A stretch of 64,000 nt of DNA from Strigamia acuminata (Eukaryota > Arthropoda > Chilopoda > Geophilomorpha > Linotaeniidae): assembly GCA_949358305.1 (NCBI GenBank), contig OX442314.1, positions 33,413,608-33,477,607 of the forward strand. Reading direction: 5' to 3'. The notes under the pieces are model-generated. The model searched no databases, had not been told where the DNA came from, and was given only the letters and a program-made list of their open reading frames with translations. Shown in pieces: positions 56,801 to 64,000 of the stretch (positions are counted from its first letter, which is position 1; each line of letters opens with the position of its first letter). The translations under genes were made by a program, and so were the position numbers.

Positions 56801-57905
56801 AGGTCACCAAGGAATTGTTCGCACCAAACAGCGATTACGACAGAAAGTATGGTGGCCGGGAATGGACGAAGAGGTGAAAGCAGTAGTTCAACAATGCCGG
56901 GCATGTCAGTTTGGAGGCGCAACGGAGAAGGCAGAGCCGATCCGAAGTACTGTTTTGCCTAAAGGACCTTGGCGGAATTTAGCCATCGATATTTGCGGAC
57001 CGTTCGACGATGGACGTTCAATCGTGGTACTCGTGGATTATTATTCGCGCTGGCCGGAAGCGGCAGTGTTAAAATCTACGAGAGCGGAGAAGTTAATCGA
57101 GTGGTTGGAGCAGGTATTCGAGAATTGGGGTTTACCAGAGAGTATAACGTCGGACAACGGGCCCCAATTTGTTTCGGGTGAATTTCGGACATTTATGAAG
57201 GACCTGGGGATACAGCATCGAAGGGTAACACCGTATTGGCCTCAGGCCAATGGCCAAGTTGAACGCCTGAATAAATGCTTCGTGAAAGCGTTTCGTGCAG
57301 CACGCGTAGAAAACCAGGGTTGGAAAAAGAGTCTGGGAAAATTCTTACAGAGCTACCGTAGCACGCCGCACCGAACGACAGGCGCGACGCCTTTTGAACT
57401 GATGACGGGACGGAAAATGCGTGATAAAATCCCGCAAGTATTACAAGAACAGAAGGGCAAGTTGCATCGAGAGGTGAAGATGAAAGATGCAATTGAAAAG
57501 AAGAAGACGAAAGATTACGCGGATGCGAGAAGGAAAAGCGAGGAAAACACCATTTCCATTGGAGACAGTGTGTTAGTTTCCAAGCCAAGGAAGCATAAGC
57601 TTGACACGGCATTTGAAGAAGGAGTAGCGATAGTCCAGCGGAGATCCGGAAATGCGGTGCTCTTAAGAATGCCAGATGGGAGATGTGTAAAGCGAAATAT
57701 CTCGCACGTGAAGCGTTTCATACCGATTGAAGACGATGAGTTGCTGCTGCCAATACCAAACAACAGAGCAGATGCGTTAGAGGAGATTCCAGAAGCAGAG
57801 ATGGATGCACCACAGCCTGTGGCACCCCCAGTGCGAGACGAACCACCATTGCGGAGGTCTGCCAGAGAGCGACGTCCACCAGACTTCTTAGGAATCGCGA
57901 AGTGA
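53841..57905 (+). CDS. Gag-Pol polyprotein of the nested mag-like element
   Basis: 1354 residues in one frame, ATG to TGA. Gag capsid-like region 1-200; zinc knuckles CFRCGRAGHLANEC (236-249) and CGFCHKLGHFAKVC (257-270). Aspartyl protease LIDSGSSANLI with DSG at 330-332. RT ~480-680, with the first Asp at 563 and the catalytic pair as SLDDIVVHG (625-626). RNase H has Asp 772, Glu 814 and Asp 839. The integrase zinc finger is HEGHQG...CRACQ (~986-1023), and the core Asp 1050, Asp 1105 and Glu 1141 give D,D35E. The C-terminus carries an SH3-like tail (VLVSKPRKHK...VKRNISHVKRF). All expected catalytic residues are visible. The enzyme set copies the element RNA into DNA and inserts it. Gag and Pol are fused without a frameshift. 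It resembles the mag lineage in its PBS and in its xxDD box. Confidence 0.95.
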   Translation: MATGLNLPTVANFVLSDGNLDQKWKKWSSAFEFYLLAANIVEDTQKKALLLHLAGQDVQDIYGTFGMKDKKNYDATVTALATYFNPRKNLRYERHIFRQQAQDGAESMDTYVTRLKTLVKTCEYGTLEDDLLVDQIIEKGRDKALRRRLLREETVTLDSVLKMARAAEASEKHAVLMERDGGAKIKEEDVSQIREEKKSFRGRGTKRAGSQFRKSGAKPQNIGDRQGSKPREGAECFRCGRAGHLANECTIAKDKECGFCHKLGHFAKVCRMKNATPGRGRGAKDRVQYVGVSGSPDGYDSDCSFRIATSMKEDCVRVTIAQQEVKMLIDSGSSANLINLETWNLLKKRGVIAQPSTTTLYAYGIKTPLKISGQFFAEIKKGDRTVNAKFVIVPSGDVSLLSRRTSKELGVLKIEEEIIRSVEENAALDETLLGVRGELADKVRKHRNLFVGIGKLKDYELELYIDETVKPVAQSVRRIPFHIRKQVDLEIDRLLAEDIIEPVTGPTDWVSPMVPVKKADGTIRICLDMRAVNQAVKRRRHPLPTMEEVLEEIDGAEVISKLDCRWGYLQIPLREDSRKYTVFVTHRGLFRYKRLFFGIASAPEEYQQIVQTILEECEGTKNSLDDIVVHGKTVAEHDARLVKVLEVLEKNGLTLNAKKCCFGLTKLNFLGHVISKHGISVADQKIKAVKDASSPKTETEVRSFLGLVNYCGRYIKDFATLAEPLRVVTRKSGGFKWGKEQEKAFVLLKEALCRAETLAFFRKNAQTRLIVDASPVGLGAVLVQRQTDGHNQPIAYASRTLSQVERRYSQTEKEALAVVWGCERFRIYLIGLAFELITDHKALEVIYSVKSRPSARIERWVLRLQPFEFSIRHKPGSTNIADALSRLLPEGEGKTIVGETEKHVHFIMANAVPKAMTLEEVKLASRNDTEICAILDCVKREKKFSKELQRFEIMRHELSAKSGVLLRGTRIVMPRSLRKKVINIAHEGHQGIVRTKQRLRQKVWWPGMDEEVKAVVQQCRACQFGGATEKAEPIRSTVLPKGPWRNLAIDICGPFDDGRSIVVLVDYYSRWPEAAVLKSTRAEKLIEWLEQVFENWGLPESITSDNGPQFVSGEFRTFMKDLGIQHRRVTPYWPQANGQVERLNKCFVKAFRAARVENQGWKKSLGKFLQSYRSTPHRTTGATPFELMTGRKMRDKIPQVLQEQKGKLHREVKMKDAIEKKKTKDYADARRKSEENTISIGDSVLVSKPRKHKLDTAFEEGVAIVQRRSGNAVLLRMPDGRCVKRNISHVKRFIPIEDDELLLPIPNNRADALEEIPEAEMDAPQPVAPPVRDEPPLRRSARERRPPDFLGIAK

Positions 57906-58112
57906 TGACAAGGAAGTGTTGTTTAATGAATTTACGATGAATAATATTGCTAAAAGAATTCTTTATTAATTGTTCAGGCCTGAACCAAAATTGTTAGAGT
58001 TACGAATTAATGAGATATGTAGAATCGATTAATTTTATTGTCGTTATATAATTTAATTTATATGTTTTATTATTTCCTCCTATGGAGGTTAATTGTTAAA
58101 GAAAAAGAGTGA
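57906..58112 (+). other. 3' untranslated region and polypurine tract of the nested element
   Basis: AT-rich sequence. A purine run AAAGAAAAAGAGTGA (58098-58112) directly precedes the 3' LTR. Confidence 0.7.
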
Positions 58113-58264
58113 TGTAGTGTTGCGTACAACTGTCAATAGCTGGCGCTGTCAGCATGATCACCTGGCGGCGCATGGCATTTGATCACATGCTGAATAAAGC
58201 TGAGTAATCAGTTCATCACCTGAATGCATCGCGTCCACTTCCTTTGCGTAGCTAGAACCTCACA
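58113..58264 (+). repeat. 3' LTR of the nested element
   Basis: Identical by eye to 53604-53755. Followed by the TSD CTCAC (58265-58269). Confidence 0.95.
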
Positions 58265-59332
58265 CTCACTTGTCTTGGAAAAGTTCGCAATAAAAGATTG
58301 ATAATAACCCACCATACCTTTGAAACGTTGTAACTCGCGCAAATTTGTTGGCGCAGGATAATTTTGGATAGCTGACACTTTTTTTGGATTTGGAGAAATT
58401 TGACCAGATTCCACGATGTGGCCCAGAACTTCGAGGCGCTGTTGACAGAGCTCGGTTTTGTTGGCGTTCATGGTGAAACCGGCGTCAAACAGTTCTTCCA
58501 AGACGAGGCGCAAATGTTGAACATGCTCCTCAAATGTTTTGCTAAAAATAATAACATCATCAATGTATACAAATACAAATTTGTACAAATATTTGGCCAA
58601 GGTTTTGTTCATCGCTCTTTGGAGTGTTGCAGGGCCGTTGATGGGGCCAAAGGGCATACGAACGTATTCAAACAGTCCTCTATGTGTGATGAAGGCCAAG
58701 AATCGCTCATCTCCCTTGCGCACTCCGATCTGGTGAAAGGCCTCGCGCCCGTCGATTATCGAGAACCAATGTGCACCTCCTAAATACGCAAATATATTGT
58801 CTATATCCGGAAGTGGATACACATCCGGAATTGTTTGCGCATTTATGGGTCGGAAGTCCATCGCTGTTCTCCATTCTCCGGTCTTTTTGGGCACGACCAC
58901 TGGAGCGACGGCGCAATCACTTTGTGAACGGCGAATTATACCTTGTTGTAGTTTCTTATCGATGTATCTGTCAATAATTGCCTTTTTCGCAGGGTTTACA
59001 GGTCGTACTGGCACATGAATCGGACGAAAATCCGGTTTCAAATTAACCTCATATTCCGTATTATTACATAAACCGATTTCCTCACGGAAAATCTGCGAAA
59101 TTGGCTGGAAAGTTTCTATTAGTAGTTTAATTTGCGTAATAGTCAAATGGTTCCATAACTGGTGGTAAATCCAATCGAGATCGGTCGGATTCTCACTGGG
59201 CTGGTACTGTAAAAAGTTGATGTTGTTAACAATTGGATTTGAGTCATTCTCACCATTATCAGGTTGCGGAGAGGCGTTGGTGTTGTTGATTAACTTCTTT
59301 TTGTCGTTAATATCCTTTGGCTCGTTGCGCAA
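58265..59332 (-). pseudogene. Reverse transcriptase of the giant element (split by the nested insertion)
   Basis: The minus-strand frame from about 59332 contains a standard Ty3/gypsy RT. Substrate-contact and palm motifs are RTAMDFRPIN, SIIDGREAF (first catalytic Asp), RMPFGPINGPATLQ, and YIDD at residues ~256-259. The connection GHIVESG...RELQRFKGMVGYYQSF follows. At 58265 the frame runs into the nested element; the part downstream of the insertion resumes at 53603. The protease-side ORF precedes it in a different frame with a 26-base overlap, so a frame change is needed to reach RT. The first codon in the open frame is TTG, which suggests translation as part of a polyprotein rather than from its own start. 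Confidence 0.85.
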
Positions 59333-59750
59333 TCAATAGTTTGGCGATGGGACAAATAACATTCAATTTGTGACGAAGGCGGCGCAGTCGGCGAAATTGA
59401 CTTAATGTTAACTTACGAGAAATGATTTTCTTTACTTTACTCGAAGCTCTCGCAGTTTCCTTCCGCTTTGGTGACCAAACATTTGACCACGTCGTTCGAC
59501 TGCGGTGCCTAATTGTCTTTATTTGACGTTGTGAGTCGTCGTTCGGATACTCAAAAACCTCATTTTTCAATGGTTGATGTAATAGCAACACACAGTTAAT
59601 GTCATTGGGTGGGGGTGGTCTCTTGAGTATTTTATTTGGAACAATCTCACTTATTTTAGCTGATGGAGTTGCTGATTTATCCAGTTCCTCCGGTGCCATT
59701 GGTAATACGAGAATTGACTCGGATTTTTTGGCGTCTTCATAGGTCACGAA
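59307..59750 (-). pseudogene. Protease-RT linker frame of the giant element
   Basis: About 146 residues in the same frame as protease, separated from it by a single TAA (59753-59751). It is basic near its end (RRLRRLRHKL) and has no recognised domain. Most likely it is part of Pol between protease and RT, with the TAA a lesion. Confidence 0.5.
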
Positions 59751-60680
59751 TTAACGAATTTCGTCTGAGCCAGCCAAGCTCCACTGGCTCCGTCCATGAT
59801 CGATGGTTGCTCCGACTGCTTGATTAAAGTCTCGTCCGAGGATCAAGTCATTTTTGGCATCAGGCAACACTAAACACACGAATTTTACTACTCCTAATGG
59901 CGCTCGCAACGCAAGCGTCACTGATTTTGAGGCAGTAACTACATGTCCAGAAGCGACCTGTACTTTTTCATGTAAATTAATAAATTCGAGTCCCATTTTT
60001 TCGTGAAGTTGTTGAAATAATTCCTCGCTCATGATACAAGTTTGAGCACCTGAATCTAGAAGCGCGGTAAATGATACGTTTGCCCAAGATATTTTTACGC
60101 ATGGAGCTTCTCTGCGCAATCTATCTGCGCGTGTTATCTCAATAATTGGTTCTTGAGATTCTCTAAGCTCTTCCGATGTCAACATGACAAAAGATACCTT
60201 CATTGGAGCGATCACTTCCTTGGGCGCTTCCGCTGAATTGACACTGGAAGTAGTCTTAATAATGGGTAATTTAAGGTTTTTACTCACATTCTTGGTGATT
60301 TGTTTCTGTGCAGTCGCAATTTGCAAAGCTGTCGACTTCGAAACAGGTCCAGATGCTAGTTGGAAAGCCACAGGTTGCAAAACTGAGGTTTTCCTTTGAT
60401 TCGTCACTGTCGGTGATGAAGATGAAGATGTGGACGATACAACACTAATTCCGGGTTTAGACTCACGAGGAGTGACAGAAAGAGTAGTTGTTACTGGAAT
60501 AATCCTATCGGAAATGTTCTCGTCAAGGGTGATGTCGGGTGGAGCACGTCTTGTTGATTCCACACGTTTTACGCTTGTGGAGACCGGTTGGTTTACTTGC
60601 GGCCTGGTTCCGCCGGTCGAGGAAACTTCAGGCCGTCGGAGTTTTCCTGCCTCTCGAAAACTTTGTAGCACACAGGACAA
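59751..60680 (-). CDS. Aspartyl protease region of the giant element
   Basis: The open frame overlaps the end of gag by 88 bases in the -1 frame, the arrangement expected for ribosomal -1 frameshifting. Its N-terminal ~190 residues are Ser/Thr-rich and carry no domain. The protease core follows: FTALLDSGAQTCIMS with the catalytic DSGA, then LILGRDFN as the second conserved box. It would cleave the Gag-Pol precursor. A GGAAAAC word at 60641-60647 in the overlap is a possible but non-canonical slip site. No ATG supports independent initiation. Confidence 0.75.
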   Translation of the reverse strand: MSCVLQSFREAGKLRRPEVSSTGGTRPQVNQPVSTSVKRVESTRRAPPDITLDENISDRIIPVTTTLSVTPRESKPGISVVSSTSSSSSPTVTNQRKTSVLQPVAFQLASGPVSKSTALQIATAQKQITKNVSKNLKLPIIKTTSSVNSAEAPKEVIAPMKVSFVMLTSEELRESQEPIIEITRADRLRREAPCVKISWANVSFTALLDSGAQTCIMSEELFQQLHEKMGLEFINLHEKVQVASGHVVTASKSVTLALRAPLGVVKFVCLVLPDAKNDLILGRDFNQAVGATIDHGRSQWSLAGSDEIR

Positions 60681-62500
60681 ATAGGGCGCCAGGTTGAGTT
60701 TTCAATCATAAACCACCAATCCTTTTTTGTTTTGCGCCAAGCTGCACCTTTTTCGGGAAACTTGACACTTGTTGGAGGTTTTGGTGATGACGGAAATGTA
60801 ACAACGGAGGTAGAACAGACATGGTCCTTTGGGAGATCTGCAGGGGGCGCAATTGTGGTTGAATTTACTGAAATGTTCACCTTTTGCGCAGCTCCGGCGA
60901 CAGAACTCTTTTTGGTGTCCACTTCCGGTTCCGACTCGCTGCTGCTACTTGAATTTGGTTCCTGTGGCGGCGAAGGTCGCTCAGGTCGGGCTTCCAGCGC
61001 AGCTAGTTCTAACATAAGTTGTTGTTTACGATAGCGCGTAAAACGTCTGGCGTCGTTGGACGTGGAAGGTTTAGGTTCGGCTTCACCTCTGGACTTGTCC
61101 ACGGATTTCAACACGGTGGGGGATGAGGGGTTTGCTTCTGAAAAAGGTGCAAACTGATCAACGAGACCCAAGTTTTTATACTCAGTTTTGCGGTGAGAGT
61201 CGAGTAGTAGTCGATTGTCCACGTCGTTTCCCATTTGAATTGCTTCGTCAATTGTTTTGACGTGCATTGTTCTCAAAAGTTGGACAACGTCGGACAACAG
61301 CATGTTCTGTGCTTTCTCCCATTGTAATCCAGGGTCTGTGTAGCCTGCAATTTCTAAATAGTATATTATTTCGCTGAGGAAAGTCATGGTGGATTCTCCA
61401 CTGCGTTGCTTGCGATTTGCTATTTTCACGTTGGCAGCCGCTGAATTCATGGAGAATGCCTTACGAAACAATGCCTCGAAATCATTCCACGTTTTGGGTT
61501 TTGGTTTAAGTGCCAACCACCAACGTTGCGCCTTATTACGGGTTGCTTGAATTATATTTACTTTCAAATACTCCTCCTCGGGCATGCGTGTGGAATACAT
61601 ATGCGCATATAATTGCGCAAGAAACAAATTAACAGAGTCAAGTGTAGCCTTCTCAGGGTCAAAGTATGGGAGTTTTTCCTTATAATTGTTATATCCTCGG
61701 GAAGAGTCCTCTCGTCTTACTCGAATTGATGGTAGAGACAATTGGGCCCTTACTTCGGATGGGTGCCCTGTGTTGTTAATTTTGGCACATAATAAAGAAT
61801 TCATCACCTGCTGATTGGCTTTTGTTGAATCCACAATTTGTGATGCCACGGACGGACATTGAGTAAAAGTAGTGGCCTGCGTCATTACCGGTGGCGTTGT
61901 TGTTGTAGACGTCGGTTGCGCAGTGATGGTTGTGGGCGCAATTTGTTGTTGGTGGCTCGCTCCTCCACACTGAGGAACTTCCGTGGAAAGTTCATTTCCT
62001 AATGGTGCCGAATTGCCTATTACCCTTATGGATCCATGAGAGGACCCACCATCCTCTGACGGGGGTGTCGTCGGACGTGGAGGGCTAGTGCCTTGTTGGT
62101 AAATGCTACGCATTTCTTTGAGTAATCCCTGTGCTTGAACGAAAAACTGATTACGAATATCACACATCAATAAAGCTTCGGAATGTAAAATTGCCGGATT
62201 CATTGATATTCCTGACACGCCAGGAGTGAAGAAAGCTGGAGGCACGAGCTGATACGCTGGTGTTGACGTGGCAACTGTCGTTGGCGCAGAAATGTTTACG
62301 CCAGGTATTGGAGCCGACATGTTGTCGCGAAAAGTTTGCGGCATTGAATTCGCAATGGTTATCAATAACTCACTTTGTTCCGCTCGTGCTCGCCTTAAAC
62401 GCTCATAACGATGCCAGTCGAGAGACGAAGCCAGCTCGTCCAAATCAAAGGGGTCTCTTACAGTGGGGTTTTCCTCACCGTTTCCCAACTCATTCGACAT
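60593..62500 (-). CDS. Gag of the giant element
   Basis: The ATG at 62500 begins 635 residues, about 100 bases after the 5' LTR. Residues ~280-430 match the retrotransposon Gag capsid region (LPYFDPEKATLDSVNLFLAQ, QRWWLALKPKPKTWNDFEAL). The regions before and after are Ser/Thr/Pro-rich. Canonical CCHC knuckles are absent. A CPVC pair lies near the C-terminus (WRPICPVCYKVFERQ), which with other residues might form a different finger. Gag would form the particle that packages element RNA. The frame is uninterrupted, unlike pol. Confidence 0.85.
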   Translation of the reverse strand: MSNELGNGEENPTVRDPFDLDELASSLDWHRYERLRRARAEQSELLITIANSMPQTFRDNMSAPIPGVNISAPTTVATSTPAYQLVPPAFFTPGVSGISMNPAILHSEALLMCDIRNQFFVQAQGLLKEMRSIYQQGTSPPRPTTPPSEDGGSSHGSIRVIGNSAPLGNELSTEVPQCGGASHQQQIAPTTITAQPTSTTTTPPVMTQATTFTQCPSVASQIVDSTKANQQVMNSLLCAKINNTGHPSEVRAQLSLPSIRVRREDSSRGYNNYKEKLPYFDPEKATLDSVNLFLAQLYAHMYSTRMPEEEYLKVNIIQATRNKAQRWWLALKPKPKTWNDFEALFRKAFSMNSAAANVKIANRKQRSGESTMTFLSEIIYYLEIAGYTDPGLQWEKAQNMLLSDVVQLLRTMHVKTIDEAIQMGNDVDNRLLLDSHRKTEYKNLGLVDQFAPFSEANPSSPTVLKSVDKSRGEAEPKPSTSNDARRFTRYRKQQLMLELAALEARPERPSPPQEPNSSSSSESEPEVDTKKSSVAGAAQKVNISVNSTTIAPPADLPKDHVCSTSVVTFPSSPKPPTSVKFPEKGAAWRKTKKDWWFMIENSTWRPICPVCYKVFERQENSDGLKFPRPAEPGRK

Positions 62501-62581
62501 GATGAAAAAATAATGAAAATGATTAATAATTTAAACGAAAACTTAACTTTCTTGCGCGTTTTCAGCCTAAATAAGCGAGGA

Positions 62582-62599
62582 TCCTGTCAGGCTCGCCAT
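62582..62599 (-). other. Primer-binding-site candidate of the giant element
   Basis: On the minus strand, directly after the 5' LTR, the sequence ACA is followed by TGGCGAGCCTGACAGGAT. TGG is the complement of the CCA tail of tRNA. I could not assign the tRNA. Confidence 0.6.
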
Positions 62600-62601
62600 G
62601 T

Positions 62602-63274
62602 TGTCACGATTAATTCTGTTGGTATAATTAATTCCTAACAATATCGTGCAAAAACTAATTCGCGCAATAGTAATGGGCAAAGTTCGTAGATTTCCCTAAA
62701 CCTTGTTTCCTTCAAATGAGGACATCCAGAAACTCAGGAAACCTAATACTCGCGTTTGACTAACATAATTTATATTGGACAGTTCCTTGCTTACGGCGGG
62801 TGTTGTAGTCGTAAAAGAATGGAAGCACGATGATATTAACCTAAAGTGGAAAGGGGATATCATCGGGCAGTGATAATATAAAAGATGGCGGCTTAGAAAA
62901 TAGCGCAATAGGGTTAGATGTAAGAGCGCTTGTTGAAGGCGCAAATCATAGCAGACTAAATCTAAATGTTATTAAGGGAAATTGGTGTTATCCGTTAGAG
63001 AGCATAAGAAGAAGTGATTAAACTTAGGATGATTGGAAAGAGGAAAACTCAGTCATGTGACTGGTCAGATCAATTAGAGAAGGGGGTGGAAAGGTGAAAA
63101 TAGGAGTTCAATTGTTAAGAATAATGATATGCGCATCATCCAGATTGCGCATTCATTAAATGAAGATGAGTAAGCGAGATGAATCATTACGAGTGTCAGA
63201 AACAAGAAAATATTATAAGAAATAAGATTGGGTTATTCTAAAATAAAAATAGGCGGGTAGACGTGCCCGTGACA
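62602..63274 (-). repeat. 5' LTR of the giant element
   Basis: 673 bp. It differs from the 3' LTR at about six positions (near 62645, 62647, 62681, 62784-62785 and 62972). Followed on the plus strand by the TSD AAGC. Confidence 0.95.
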
Positions 63275-63311
63275 AAGCTTAAATATTAATTCCGAATTTT
63301 TTTTTGTTTAG

Positions 63312-63918
63312 GAAATCTGAAGACACCTGGCAAGAGGAGGTGCAATGACCACAAGAAGCGTCTACATAAATATGATTCGTTTGCGCAAACTGCCATTCGT
63401 TCCAAAGTGCATGAATTTTATCGAAGACGGGAGGTTCCAACAATACGAAAGGTTGCTACTGTTATTCGAAGTGACGACACACTGCCGAATTTAAGTGTAC
63501 TTGTATCTGCATTACGGCTTTTGTTGCATGATATTGGCTTTAAGTTCATGAAGCGGAAACGAAATGCTGCTCTTTATTGTTGCTTGGCGGAGGAAGTATC
63601 TGCGGGAGATTAGAGCCCATCGTCTGGCAGATAGACAAATTTATTACACAGACGAAACATGGGTAAATGCAGGTAATTAATTTAATTATAAAAATTTAAA
63701 CTCAATACTAATTAATAATTATTATTACAGATGAATACGTAACCAAGAAATGGGCAGACAGTACCATCAAATCACACAGAGATGCTTTTTTGAATGGATT
63801 AACAACAGCACTGAAACATCCTACATCTAAAGGCGGGAGGTTGATTGTCAGTCATATTGGATGTGAGACCGGATTCGTCAAGAATGGTTTGCTGGTTTTC
63901 AAGTACTTCGTAATTTAA
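63312..63918 (+). pseudogene. Exons 2 and 3 of the intron-containing DDE transposase gene
   Basis: Exon 2 (63312-63672) follows TTTGTTTAG and continues the phase left by exon 1 at 42659. A one-base frameshift near 63590 is needed to reach IYYTDETWVNA, whose DE is the first acidic catalytic motif of IS630/Tc1-like (DDE_3) transposases. A short intron (63673-63730, GTAATT...TTACAG) leads to exon 3, with KKWADS and the family box GGRLIVSHIGCETGFV. The frame then stops at 63916-63918, well before the second catalytic Asp. It is a decayed transposase gene; no terminal repeats are visible at the window edge. Confidence 0.7.
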
Positions 63919-64000
63919 TTTGACTCTGTTAAACCAATAGGAGTGCTTGCTTGTAAATATATTAAAAAGACCCTCCAGTGATATAAAGCAGTAGTAAAAC

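Larger units (their letters stand above)
53604..58264 (+). mobile_element. Nested mag-like Ty3/gypsy retrotransposon, apparently intact
   Basis: 4661 bp with 152-bp LTRs at 53604-53755 and 58113-58264 that are identical by eye, and a perfect 5-bp TSD CTCAC. A primer-binding site directly follows the 5' LTR. One uninterrupted gag-pol ORF spans the interior. It is inserted on the plus strand inside the RT region of the giant element, which is on the minus strand. Identical LTRs and an open ORF indicate a recent insertion. Confidence 0.95.
42704..63274 (-). mobile_element. Giant Ty3/gypsy LTR retrotransposon with 3' accessory ORFs, carrying a nested element
   Basis: LTRs of 673 bp at 42704-43376 (3') and 62602-63274 (5') have TGTCACG...CGTGACA ends. 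The TSD is AAGC (42700-42703 and 63275-63278). The order on the minus strand is 5' LTR, gag, protease, RT, RNase H, AT-hook spacer, integrase, ORF A, ORF B, long 3'UTR, polypurine tract, 3' LTR. Without the guest (53604-58264 plus one TSD copy) it is ~15.9 kb, far above the usual 5-8 kb of Ty3/gypsy elements. The LTRs differ at about six of 673 positions. Two in-frame stops, two frame changes and the guest insertion make it non-autonomous. Confidence 0.9.

Overview
The window looks like animal nuclear DNA, most likely from an insect or other arthropod. Coding signal is sparse, introns are short (55-92 bp), and a DEG/ENaC (pickpocket-like) channel fragment is present. Nearly all of the rest is mobile DNA: at least three LTR retrotransposons, a Ty1/copia relic, and hAT-, Mutator- and Tc1-type DNA elements. 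No bacterial operon, CRISPR array, tRNA or rRNA gene was seen.

Layout. (1) 1-4868: 3' part of an LTR retrotransposon on the plus strand, with a large proline-rich 3' ORF, a polypurine tract and a 996-bp LTR. (2) 4871-17203: first copy of a ~12.33-kb segment. It carries a two-exon host-like gene, a gag relic, transposase exon 1, and the 3' end of a giant Ty3/gypsy element on the minus strand. The copy stops at a 200-N gap (17204-17403). (3) 17404-23184: a 22-bp minisatellite, DEG/ENaC exons, a non-autonomous element with a 9-bp target-site duplication (TSD), and a copia relic split by a hAT-type element. (4) 23185-35594: ~12.4-kb Mutator-like element with ~1.1-kb inverted repeats built of tandem arrays; it holds a FLYWCH/MULE transposase followed by a RING finger. 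(5) 35845-37407: Tc1-like element whose 5' end is duplicated in inverted orientation. (6) 38207-50540: second copy of the 12.33-kb segment. (7) 42704-63274: the complete giant Ty3/gypsy element (LTRs 673 bp, TSD AAGC, minus strand, ~15.9 kb without its guest). Its own RT region is split by a nested, apparently intact mag-like element (53604-58264, identical 152-bp LTRs, TSD CTCAC). (8) 63312-63918: remaining exons of the transposase gene whose intron received the giant element.

The giant element is the most unusual object. From its 5' LTR (62602-63274) it encodes Gag, protease, RT, RNase H, a ~450-residue proline-rich spacer with AT-hook motifs, integrase, and then two non-envelope ORFs, one with a DnaJ-type zinc-finger signature. 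Those two ORFs are separated by a fold-back insertion and may once have been one. The word GCGCAA/TTGCGC is strongly over-represented across the element and absent from the fold-back insert. Stops and frameshifts show that this copy is not autonomous.

The 12.33-kb repeat is nearly identical between copies. One end lies at an LTR edge and the other at a scaffold gap, so an unresolved haplotype placed twice is at least as likely as a true segmental duplication.
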